Part shown: piece after piece, positions 1-8,218 of the stretch
Numbering within the stretch: position 1 is the first letter of the stretch
Layout: every line of letters starts with the position of its first letter
The notes under the pieces: generated by a model
Told to the model about the DNA's origin: nothing
Database searches by the model: none
The model's input: the letters and a program-made list of their open reading frames with translations, nothing else
Translations under genes and position numbers: made by a program
Source of the DNA: Anaerolineales bacterium
GTDB taxonomy: Bacteria > Chloroflexota > Anaerolineae > Anaerolineales > DRMV01
DNA length: 64,000 nt
NCBI GenBank assembly: GCA_026996855.1
Contig: JALWJZ010000103.1
Coordinates: 1-64,000, forward strand
Direction of reading: 5' to 3'

Positions 1-1512
1 CCCATTCAGTGGCCCACGGCCACGCCTACCGTCACACCCACGCCCATCCCGCCGGCCTTTTGGGTGCCCCAAGGCATTCCCTGGTCCCTCCCCGGCTGGC
101 GCCGCGTCCAGGACCCCTCCCAGGCCCAGGTGCGGCTGGTGGTCCATGCCGACCAGCCCCAGGGATACCGGGTTTTCGTGGTGGCCGTACCGGCTTTTCA
201 TTGGGCACCCCTGGTCACCGGCCAGGACGTGCGGGACCACTGGGAAGGGAGGCCTTCGCGCCTGGGCGACGCGCGGCTCTTCCTTTCCCCCGAAACCCTG
301 GCCTGGTTTACCGCCGCCTGGGGGCCGCCCGCAGAAAACCGGGTGGAGACCGTACCCGCCGACGACCTGCTCCGCTACGCATGGGGCCACATGCCCGGAT
401 GGACGTTGCTCCCCTGGGAGGCGCTGAACCCCTCCTGGCGGGTGGCCATGCCCCTGCATACCTCACCCCTGACCCCGGCCTACGAACCCGCGGCCGACCC
501 CCTGGCCCTGCCCCTGGCCTGGGAAGGGGAAAACACCGCCGCCTGGCACGAGGCCTTTCCCCTGGGCAACCGGGACCCCAACCGCCTGACCACTGTGGTG
601 CTGACGGGCGTCACCGCGCTGGTGCGGGCCACCGCGTACACCATGGAAATCAAAGGCATCACCTACCCGGCGGAAAGCCTGGGGCCGCTGCTTCGGCAGG
701 CGGACATCACCCACATCAGCAACGAGGTTCCCTTCGACCCCCACTGCCCACCCCCCAACCCGGTGCAAAAGGGCCTGAAATTTTGCAGTCATCCCCGTTA
801 CATGGCCCTGTTGGAAGCCGTGGGCACCGATGTGGTGGAACTCACGGGCGACCACTTCAACGACCGCGGCCCCGAAGCCATGCATTTTACCCTGGAGATG
901 TATCGGGAGCGGGGCTGGGACTATTACGGCGGCGGGGAAAACCTGGAAGACGCCCGCCGCCCGGTGCGGCTGGAGCACCACGGCAACCGCATCGCCTTTC
1001 TGGGGTGCAACGCCAAAGGCGGCGGCTATGCAACCGCTTCCCCCACTTACCCCGGCGCCCAGGCCTGCCAGTGGGAGGACATGACCCGCCAGGTTCGGGA
1101 ACTTCGGGCCGAGGGCTATCTCCCCATCGTCACGTTTCAGCACCACGAACTGTACGTCTTCGACCCGCCCCCGTCTTTCAAGGCCGACTTTCGGCGCATG
1201 GCTCAGGCCGGCGCGATCATCGTCAGCGGAAGCCAGGCCCACCACCCCCACGGCCTGGAAATCTACGGTCCCCAGGGCGAGACCTTCATCCAATACGGCC
1301 TGGGCAACCTCTTCTTCGACCAAAAGGGGGTGGTCCCCAACGGCGATTGGGGCTTCTTCGTGTGGCACGTTTTCTACGGCGGGCGCCACCTGACCGCGTA
1401 TCCCGTGCCGTACCGCTTCGTGGATTTCGCCCGACCCGAGTTGCTATCCTGGGAGCAGGCCGAACCCCTGATGCGCCAGGTGTTTGCGGTCAGCCGGCGC
1501 ATGGAGCCGTGA
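1..1512 (+). CDS. CapA-family (poly-gamma-glutamate synthesis-like) protein, 5' end outside window
   Basis: Frame is open to base 1 (PIQWPTATPTVTPTPIPPAFWVPQG, a Pro/Thr linker typical of lipoproteins). The body has NEVPFDPHCP, ...VELTGDHFNDRG, QHHELYVFDPPPSF, SGSQAHHPHGLEIY and YGLGNLFFDQ, which fit the PGA_cap metallophosphatase-like fold. The ORF track starts at a GTG at 64. Confidence 0.75.
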   Translation, partial: PIQWPTATPTVTPTPIPPAFWVPQGIPWSLPGWRRVQDPSQAQVRLVVHADQPQGYRVFVVAVPAFHWAPLVTGQDVRDHWEGRPSRLGDARLFLSPETLAWFTAAWGPPAENRVETVPADDLLRYAWGHMPGWTLLPWEALNPSWRVAMPLHTSPLTPAYEPAADPLALPLAWEGENTAAWHEAFPLGNRDPNRLTTVVLTGVTALVRATAYTMEIKGITYPAESLGPLLRQADITHISNEVPFDPHCPPPNPVQKGLKFCSHPRYMALLEAVGTDVVELTGDHFNDRGPEAMHFTLEMYRERGWDYYGGGENLEDARRPVRLEHHGNRIAFLGCNAKGGGYATASPTYPGAQACQWEDMTRQVRELRAEGYLPIVTFQHHELYVFDPPPSFKADFRRMAQAGAIIVSGSQAHHPHGLEIYGPQGETFIQYGLGNLFFDQKGVVPNGDWGFFVWHVFYGGRHLTAYPVPYRFVDFARPELLSWEQAEPLMRQVFAVSRRMEP

Positions 1513-1543
1513 CGGGGGCAAAAAGCGCCGCGCCTGGCATCCT

Positions 1544-1885
1544 TCAGGCCAGGCCCAAAGCCCGAAGCACCAGGCGGCCCCGAGCCTCCATCTTGGCCCG
1601 GTCCTTCTCCCCGGCGAAGAAGGCCAGCAGGTCCTCCAGAGCCAGTTGATAGCCCGGATACGGCTGGCCCTGCAACCGTTCCGCGGCCACATCGGCCAGG
1701 GCCAGGAGTTTCCGACAGCGTTTGCTGCCGGTGTGTACCACCCGTTCCAGGCGTCCCTCCTGCACCCTTCCGTAAAAGGCCACCCGGTGCCCCCCGTCCC
1801 GAGCCTCGCCCAACAGGACATAGCCCTCGGGCGGCGCATCCACCCGGTGTTTCAACCCCAACTTGTGATACTCGGCCACCTTCAT
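1544..1885 (-). CDS. hypothetical protein (~113 aa)
   Basis: Start MKVAEYHKLGLKHRV at 1885 is preceded by GGAGGAGATGGC; no family recognised. Confidence 0.55.
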   Translation of the reverse strand: MKVAEYHKLGLKHRVDAPPEGYVLLGEARDGGHRVAFYGRVQEGRLERVVHTGSKRCRKLLALADVAAERLQGQPYPGYQLALEDLLAFFAGEKDRAKMEARGRLVLRALGLA

Positions 1886-1920
1886 GCCATCTCCTCCTGC
1901 GGCGTGTTGGCTTCCTTTTG

Positions 1921-3567
1921 TCATGCGCCCTCAAACCACGGCATCGCCAGACCGTCGGCCCGGGGGTCGCTGCCGCCCCACAAAACGCCCGACGTCCTGT
2001 CCCGCACGATGACCTGGCCGCGGCCGAACACGGCCCGGGGGTACCCCGTCACCGGGCGCACGGGATGGCCCATCTCGGCCAGGCGGGCCATGGTAGCCAG
2101 GGGAATGCCTTCCTCCAGGGCCACGGTGCCCGCGGGTTCCCCGTCCAAAAGGCAGAAGCGCGGCCGGTCCAGGCTGGTTTGAGGGTCTACCTCGTCATCC
2201 ACCAACGCGACCAGAACCTGCACGTGCCCCTGAGGCTGCATGAACCCTCCCATGACCCCAAAACTGGCGAACAGGGAAGCGTCCTCTTCCCAGGTGGCCA
2301 TGCCGGGGATGATGGTATGGTACGGCCGTTTCCCCGGAGCCAGGGCGTTAGGGTGGGTGGGGTCCAGGCTGAAGTTGTGGCCCCGGTTTTGCAGGGAAAA
2401 CCCCCACCCCGGCGGCACGATGCCGGTGCCGAAGCCCATGTAGTTGCTGTTGATGAAAGAACACGCGTTGCCTTGGGCATCCACCACCGTCAGGTACACG
2501 GTATCCGAAGCCGGCAAAGGCCGGCCGTGGGTCAGGTTCAAATGGGCCCGTCGCGGGTTCAACAACCGACGGCGTTCTTCCGCGTAGGACTTGGAGAGCA
2601 AGGCCTCCAGAGGCGCGGGGTGGGTAGCCGGATCGGCCACGTAGTGGCGGGCATCGGCAAAGGCCAGGCGCATGGCCTCGATGAGCAAGTGCAGGCGCTC
2701 CGGGCCCAGGGGGTCCATGTCGGCCAGGTCGAACCCCTCCAGGATGTTCAACGCCAACAGGGCGGCCAACCCCTGACCGTTGGGAGGAATTTCCCAAACC
2801 CGAAGGCCTCGATAGGTAACGGAAATCGGCTCGACCCATTCGCTTTCGTGCGCGGCCAGGTCCTCCAGGGCAAGACACCCGCCGGCCTGTTGTACCGCGT
2901 GCACGATGGCTTCGGCAATGGGTCCCCGGTAGAAGGCGTCTTTGCCGCCTTCGGCCACGGTTCGCAGGGTACGGGCCAGACCGGGGTTACGAAAAATTTC
3001 GCCAGGACGGGGTGCGCGCCCGTCCAGGGTGAGTTCCCGTCCGTTGAACGCATGGCGCAACTGCCGACGGACGCCTTGCTCCCAGAAATACGCGGTGACG
3101 GGCGCCACGGGGAACCCTTCTTCGGCCAGGCGAATGGCCGGCGCCAGAACCCGAGATAGGGGCAGGCGTCCGAAACGTTCCACCAGGTCGCACCAGGCCG
3201 CGCACGCGCCCGGCACGGTAATGGTGTATGGGTGGAAGGGCGGCAGGGACGCCCCGAAACCTTCCCGTTGCAGCCGTTCCAGGGTCAGGGCACGGGGGGC
3301 GCGGCCGGAGCCGTTGAGTCCATACACCCGCCGGGTAGCGGCTTCGTAGTACAGGGCAAAGGCATCCCCACCGATGCCCGTGGAAGTCGGCTCGGTCACG
3401 TTGAGCACCGCGGCCATGGCCACCGCGGCATCCGCGGCCGTTCCACCGGCCCGCAGCATGTCCAATCCGGCGGCCACGGCCAGGGGCTGCGAAGTGGCCG
3501 CCATGCCCCGGGTTCCCAGGACCGGGGAGCGTCGCGAAGCAAAAGTGAAGTCAGGAAGCCGGAACAT
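1921..3567 (-). CDS. ggt: gamma-glutamyltransferase
   Basis: GMAATSQPLAVAAGLDMLRAGGTAADAAVAMAAVLNVTEP and NACSFINSNYMGFGTGIVPPGWGFSLQNRG; typical Ntn-hydrolase GGT, 548 aa. Confidence 0.9.
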   Translation of the reverse strand: MFRLPDFTFASRRSPVLGTRGMAATSQPLAVAAGLDMLRAGGTAADAAVAMAAVLNVTEPTSTGIGGDAFALYYEAATRRVYGLNGSGRAPRALTLERLQREGFGASLPPFHPYTITVPGACAAWCDLVERFGRLPLSRVLAPAIRLAEEGFPVAPVTAYFWEQGVRRQLRHAFNGRELTLDGRAPRPGEIFRNPGLARTLRTVAEGGKDAFYRGPIAEAIVHAVQQAGGCLALEDLAAHESEWVEPISVTYRGLRVWEIPPNGQGLAALLALNILEGFDLADMDPLGPERLHLLIEAMRLAFADARHYVADPATHPAPLEALLSKSYAEERRRLLNPRRAHLNLTHGRPLPASDTVYLTVVDAQGNACSFINSNYMGFGTGIVPPGWGFSLQNRGHNFSLDPTHPNALAPGKRPYHTIIPGMATWEEDASLFASFGVMGGFMQPQGHVQVLVALVDDEVDPQTSLDRPRFCLLDGEPAGTVALEEGIPLATMARLAEMGHPVRPVTGYPRAVFGRGQVIVRDRTSGVLWGGSDPRADGLAMPWFEGA

Positions 3568-3780
3568 CGGTTTTCACCCTCGCTGGAAACGAAGAAGTTG
3601 GACGGCGGCTTTGAACCGTCCAACTTCTCGAGATGGCAACCCCAAAGGAATGGAAGTTTGACAAAGGGTTGGCTTTGCAAAGGCCCTCCTTGTACCCGCG
3701 CGCAACCCTCCTGGCAGGGTCGAGTTTCGCGGGGAAAGGCCCGTTCCCCCATTGCGCCCCATTCTTCCAGGCGAAGCCCT

Positions 3781-4611
3781 TTATACCGCGGCCCGCAGTC
3801 GTCGCACCAAGAGGATGAACGCCAGAAGCACCACGGCCAACCCAGCCCACAACCACATGTTGCCGCCGCCTTCGGTGCCAAAGCCCGTCTGGGGCAACTG
3901 CGTGTGCTCCGCCTGAGCCAGTGCCTGGGCGGTTTGCGTGGCTGCGGCCTGCAGGGCGGCCAGGTCCAGCGTAGGGGTGGGGGTCTGGTTCTGCAAGACC
4001 ACCACCGGCGTGGGGGTCGGCTCGCCGGCTTCGGGCGCGGCTTCCGTGGGTGCCGGCGTCGCCGCCTCGGGCGTGGCTGCAGCGGCCTGAGCCGTGGCAG
4101 TAGCGGCCTGTGCGGCTTCCGCCTGGGCGGTGGCCGTGAGCGCGGCCTGAGCCTCGGCCGTTGCAGTCAACGCGGCGGCAGCCTGGGCCGTGGCCGTAAG
4201 TTGTTCGGCCACCTGGGCCGTGGCCGTCATCCCCGCGGCCAGCACGGCCTGTTGCGCCGCGGTCTGGGTGATGGCCGCTACCTGCGTTTTCTGCGCGGCC
4301 TGTTGCCGGGGCCGTAAGACCAGCGCATACGTCCCCATGAGGCACAGGGCGGCCAGCATGAAGAGCACCAGCCCCACCACCGCAAAGATGAACATCCGAT
4401 TGCCCGGGGCCGCTTCCTCTTCAAGGACGTCCTCGGTGTCCTCGGCTTCTACGTCCGTATCTTCATAGACGTCCGTGGGAGGGAGTTCCGCCCCTTCGCC
4501 CTCCGGCGCCTCGGGATCGAAAGGCAGGAACCCGCCTTCCTCCTCTTGAGGGAGGTCGCCCATCCCCTCTTCACGGGGCTCCTCGTCGCGTGGGAACCAA
4601 CTCTCTGCCAT
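3781..4611 (-). CDS. membrane protein with acidic N-terminus, TM helix, Ala/Thr/Gln-rich stalk and C-terminal LPXTG-like sorting signal
   Basis: N-terminal TM (MFIFAVVGLVLFMLAALCLMGTYALVL), degenerate TATAQAAA repeats, C-terminus LPQTGFGTEGGGNMWLWAGLAVVLLAFILLVRRLRAAV. Confidence 0.75.
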   Translation of the reverse strand: MAESWFPRDEEPREEGMGDLPQEEEGGFLPFDPEAPEGEGAELPPTDVYEDTDVEAEDTEDVLEEEAAPGNRMFIFAVVGLVLFMLAALCLMGTYALVLRPRQQAAQKTQVAAITQTAAQQAVLAAGMTATAQVAEQLTATAQAAAALTATAEAQAALTATAQAEAAQAATATAQAAAATPEAATPAPTEAAPEAGEPTPTPVVVLQNQTPTPTLDLAALQAAATQTAQALAQAEHTQLPQTGFGTEGGGNMWLWAGLAVVLLAFILLVRRLRAAV

Positions 4612-4641
4612 CTCCGTTCTCCTCCTTTGGGGGGATGCACA

Positions 4642-5706
4642 TCAATCCACGATTTCCACGTTGTTGGCCGGTACTTCCACGAGTTGGTCGTCAATTTGCA
4701 ATTTTACCACATATCCCATGGCACCCGAAGGTAAAACGCGCGGGAATTCTTCAATTTCCATGACACGGCCCAGCCGACCTTGATACGGACCCCAAACCAC
4801 CCGAACCAGGGTTTCGGTTTCCAAGGCCCCGCCGGTGCGGGTGGGTTGAACCGCGTCGAAGGTCTCGTGCATGGAAAACAACCACGGCCACAGGCCGATG
4901 TCCCGCCGGGGAGGCTCCGCGGCCACCACCACATCCCGCTGGTGCAGTTGTTCCAACACCTGAATCGTTGACGACGAGAAGGTCGTGCTGCCAAACCCTT
5001 CCACAAGGAGCACCGGATAGGGCATCTCCAGAGCCACGGGCAGAAGGGAAGCCGGCAGAGCGGCCACCACCAGACCCTTGAGGGCAATTTCCCGGGCCTG
5101 GTGCAACGCCTCGGCATCCGCGACCTGCTCGGCGATCAACACGCTCCCGCGCAATTCGGGTGTGAGCAAAGGCGCGCTCAGGGCGCCGTAAGGGAAAATT
5201 TGCGGAAGAATCACGGCCGTGCCCACGTCCAGGCGCCCGTTGCCCCACACCCCCTGGACGAACAACCCCTGCCCGGAAACCACCGCGCCGTAAGGAGCCA
5301 GAAGTTCTTCCACGACGCCTTCCAGGCCCGCCAGCACTTGTTCTTGGGCCGTCAAACGTTGTAAGACGATGTATCCGGCTCCGATGTGCAGTACCCGACC
5401 GTCGATGGGTGCCACCAACTTGCGCTTGAACAGCCCCGGTCTTTCGGCCAGCACGTCGCCCTGGGCCACGGGTTGACCCAGGCGACAGACCACGTACTGG
5501 GCGGCCTTCTCCGGAGGCACCCGCAGAGCCTCGGTCACGGAAAGGATTTCCAAACGGTAGGTGCGTGGGCGGCGGGCGATCACGTCCTTGGGCGCCACCC
5601 GCTGGCCCAATTGCACCAGCACGCGGCCGGGCCGCCGTAACGTACGCCGCAACCGGGTGCGCACCAGGGCAAAGGCCTGACGGGCCGGACGGTAAAGCAC
5701 GGGCAT
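4642..5706 (-). CDS. conserved hypothetical protein, with possible KOW-like and lipoyl-like segments
   Basis: 354-aa ORF ending 4 nt upstream of the MutL-like gene; VRVVWGPYQGRLGRVMEIEEFPRVLPSGAMGYVVKLQIDD and LVAPIDGRVLHIGAGYIVLQ. Confidence 0.6.
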   Translation of the reverse strand: MPVLYRPARQAFALVRTRLRRTLRRPGRVLVQLGQRVAPKDVIARRPRTYRLEILSVTEALRVPPEKAAQYVVCRLGQPVAQGDVLAERPGLFKRKLVAPIDGRVLHIGAGYIVLQRLTAQEQVLAGLEGVVEELLAPYGAVVSGQGLFVQGVWGNGRLDVGTAVILPQIFPYGALSAPLLTPELRGSVLIAEQVADAEALHQAREIALKGLVVAALPASLLPVALEMPYPVLLVEGFGSTTFSSSTIQVLEQLHQRDVVVAAEPPRRDIGLWPWLFSMHETFDAVQPTRTGGALETETLVRVVWGPYQGRLGRVMEIEEFPRVLPSGAMGYVVKLQIDDQLVEVPANNVEIVD

Positions 5707-5709
5707 GTT

Positions 5710-7452
5710 TCAAACCTCCTCACGTTTGAGCACATCCAACCAGCGGGCGCGGGCCTGCCAATGGCTTTCGGGGTCTTCGGGATACACCACCGGACGCCCG
5801 CGCGCATCGATGACCACCCCTTTCCAACCGCCCAACACCGTTTGCTTCAGCGTGCGGCCGCGCCCTGCACCCACATCGTACGCGCCCAGAGGTTCCACGA
5901 CGAGTTCCCCACGATAACCAGGGGGGAGGGGCAGCACCCGGAGTTCACCGGGCAATACGCTGACCGAAAGATGCTGGTTCCGCCCCCAGGAAAGGCGTAC
6001 CCGCAAAATCGGATTACGGCCTCGCATGGGGCTGCCCCACGGCACCACCACGGTGGCCAGAGGCAAGAGATGCGGCGAGCGCAGCATCTGCACCGGCACG
6101 AAGGGATTGACCTTGGCCAAAAGCCCCAAGGGGGCCAGCAAATGGGAGCCGTCCACGAACAGGGTCACGGTGCCCAACGGTTGCAACAAATCCAACGCGG
6201 TCAGAAGCAGGGCTTCGGGGTGGTTCAACGTGCTCCACACCCCGCCCCCCAGGAAGAGGGCACGATACACGGGTGGCAGGCCCCTACGCCGCCACCAGCG
6301 CCGGTCGCCGCGACCCAGGCCCTGCTCCAGCACCTGCTTCCCCACCTGATACGCCAGTCCCCGCTCCCACCAGGCATCGGTCTCGGTTTCTGGGAGCACC
6401 TCGGGATACACCGCCTTGTACAACAGAGCCTCTTCCGACCCCTCGAAACTCGCGACCCAACCTTTCAACTGCTCCACATCCACCTGGGGCAACACCTTCG
6501 ACAATCCATGCCCCACGCCCCGGGCGAAAGGCCGAATGCGTCCCTGAAGGGCGTCCCGGCCCCGGGCCACCATGCTCAAACCCGAACCCAAGTGCAGACC
6601 CAGGTAGCCGGACAGATGGTGATAAGCGCTCATCAGGCGCACCATACGATGCCAGGCCAGGGGAACGGGTTCGAAAGTGCGCACCACGTTCAGCAGCCCC
6701 TCCAGGCCAGGCAAGCGCCGCACCAAATGCTCCTTGTAAATCTCCTGCAAGGCCCTGCGCACGCCCACCAGGTTCTCCCTTTCCAACGAAGGCCGTACGT
6801 TATCGGCCACGTACACCTCGTATGCGGCTTGCAAATGCTGCTGCACCCGATGGGCCACCATGCGGTTGCCGGCATAAAGCACCAGGGGCCGGTCTTCTTG
6901 GGGGAAAAGGGGTGCGGCCATTTCCAAAACCTGCAAAAAGCCCAACAGCGCCTGACGCGCCCCTTCATCCGTACCGCCGGTGAAGAGAATCACATCGGGC
7001 GCGGCGTTGAGCAGTTGTTCCACGCGTTCCACATCGGAAAGGCCGTCGTTTACGTGAAAGCGCAGCACCGGCTCCACAGGGTACGGCTCCACGGCCCGCA
7101 ACGCGCTACGCAAAGAGAGGTTTTCCAAAATACCGATGAGGGCGATGCGCATGGGCGGCCCGGCGGAAACCAGCAGATGCACGCTGTCCACCCCTTCCCC
7201 CGTGACCTGAACCGGCGTGAGGATTTCTCCCTCTTGCAACAGGCGCAGGCCCGTAAGGGCTTCCAGGGCTTCCACCGCGGCCAGCACGCTTTCCCGCACA
7301 TCGTTCACCGGCGCTTCCCAGGTGGAAAGGGCCGTACCGATGCTCACGCACTGGTAACGGCCGTCCACCACGTCGAAAAGGAAGGCCCGGGTGAACACGT
7401 GGCCCAAATCCAGAACCAGGTACCGTTCCGTTTGCACCACCGAAGAAGGCAT
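5710..7452 (-). CDS. MutL/GlmL-family protein (glutamate mutase L-like, ASKHA fold)
   Basis: YLVLDLGHVFTRAFLFDVVDGRY phosphate-1-like motif; VILFTGGTDEGARQALLGFLQ; YAGNRMVAHRVQQHL. Confidence 0.75.
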   Translation of the reverse strand: MPSSVVQTERYLVLDLGHVFTRAFLFDVVDGRYQCVSIGTALSTWEAPVNDVRESVLAAVEALEALTGLRLLQEGEILTPVQVTGEGVDSVHLLVSAGPPMRIALIGILENLSLRSALRAVEPYPVEPVLRFHVNDGLSDVERVEQLLNAAPDVILFTGGTDEGARQALLGFLQVLEMAAPLFPQEDRPLVLYAGNRMVAHRVQQHLQAAYEVYVADNVRPSLERENLVGVRRALQEIYKEHLVRRLPGLEGLLNVVRTFEPVPLAWHRMVRLMSAYHHLSGYLGLHLGSGLSMVARGRDALQGRIRPFARGVGHGLSKVLPQVDVEQLKGWVASFEGSEEALLYKAVYPEVLPETETDAWWERGLAYQVGKQVLEQGLGRGDRRWWRRRGLPPVYRALFLGGGVWSTLNHPEALLLTALDLLQPLGTVTLFVDGSHLLAPLGLLAKVNPFVPVQMLRSPHLLPLATVVVPWGSPMRGRNPILRVRLSWGRNQHLSVSVLPGELRVLPLPPGYRGELVVEPLGAYDVGAGRGRTLKQTVLGGWKGVVIDARGRPVVYPEDPESHWQARARWLDVLKREEV

Positions 7453-7567
7453 GGCGTTCGTTCCTCGAAGGCGAAAAAGGTTTCAAGCAAAAGGAAACAG
7501 ACGTTTTCCAAACTTCGTTATCGGACCTCGGGGCTTCCAGCCTGCTCAAAAGGCTGCATTTTCCGGG

Positions 7568-8218
7568 TCAGGGACCCAACAACAGGAAACGCAAAGTTTC
7601 CCACAAAAAGAGCACTCGCTCGGCCAGGGCCAGCAAGGCCGACTGGTACACCCGCAGGAACAACACCGCCAGGGTCACCACCACGACGAACCGGCCCACA
7701 ATGCGAAGCCCGCGGAAGGGATACTGCAAAGCCCGGGGCCAGTCTTCGTGTCGGCCGAAATGGAAGGCCACCAGAACGGCGATGACAAAGAGCCAACTCA
7801 ACATGCCCTGTGTAGGGGTGAGCCAGACGCGAAAGCCGCTCCATTCCTTCCAGGTGGCCAGCACCTGGGGGAAGAGGGTGCCCAGCACCACCCCCACCAA
7901 CAGGGTGGCCGCGGCCACACCCACCAAAAAGGCCAGCACCGGGGTGGCCAGCCCGCCGAAACGGGTCCCTCGCAAGAGCAGGAGCAACCCCAACGCCAGG
8001 GGAACCACCACCACCCAATGCCTCACCAGGAAGGGTTGAATCAATCGGGGGATGACGAAGGTGCGCATGACCACCGCGGCCGCATACCCCGCGGTGACGC
8101 CTACGAACACCGCGGCCACGCCCCGGAACAATTCGTGGTTTCCGAACAGGGCGTAACTCAGCACCCCTACGGTCATCACCAGGGCCACCACCAGGCCCGC
8201 CAGTTCTGCCAGGCCCAT
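7568..8218 (-). CDS. multi-pass membrane protein, unknown function
   Basis: Start MGLAELAGLVVALVMTVGVLSYALFG overlaps the stop of the upstream gene at 8218-8220; several hydrophobic helices. Confidence 0.6.
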   Translation of the reverse strand: MGLAELAGLVVALVMTVGVLSYALFGNHELFRGVAAVFVGVTAGYAAAVVMRTFVIPRLIQPFLVRHWVVVVPLALGLLLLLRGTRFGGLATPVLAFLVGVAAATLLVGVVLGTLFPQVLATWKEWSGFRVWLTPTQGMLSWLFVIAVLVAFHFGRHEDWPRALQYPFRGLRIVGRFVVVVTLAVLFLRVYQSALLALAERVLFLWETLRFLLLGP

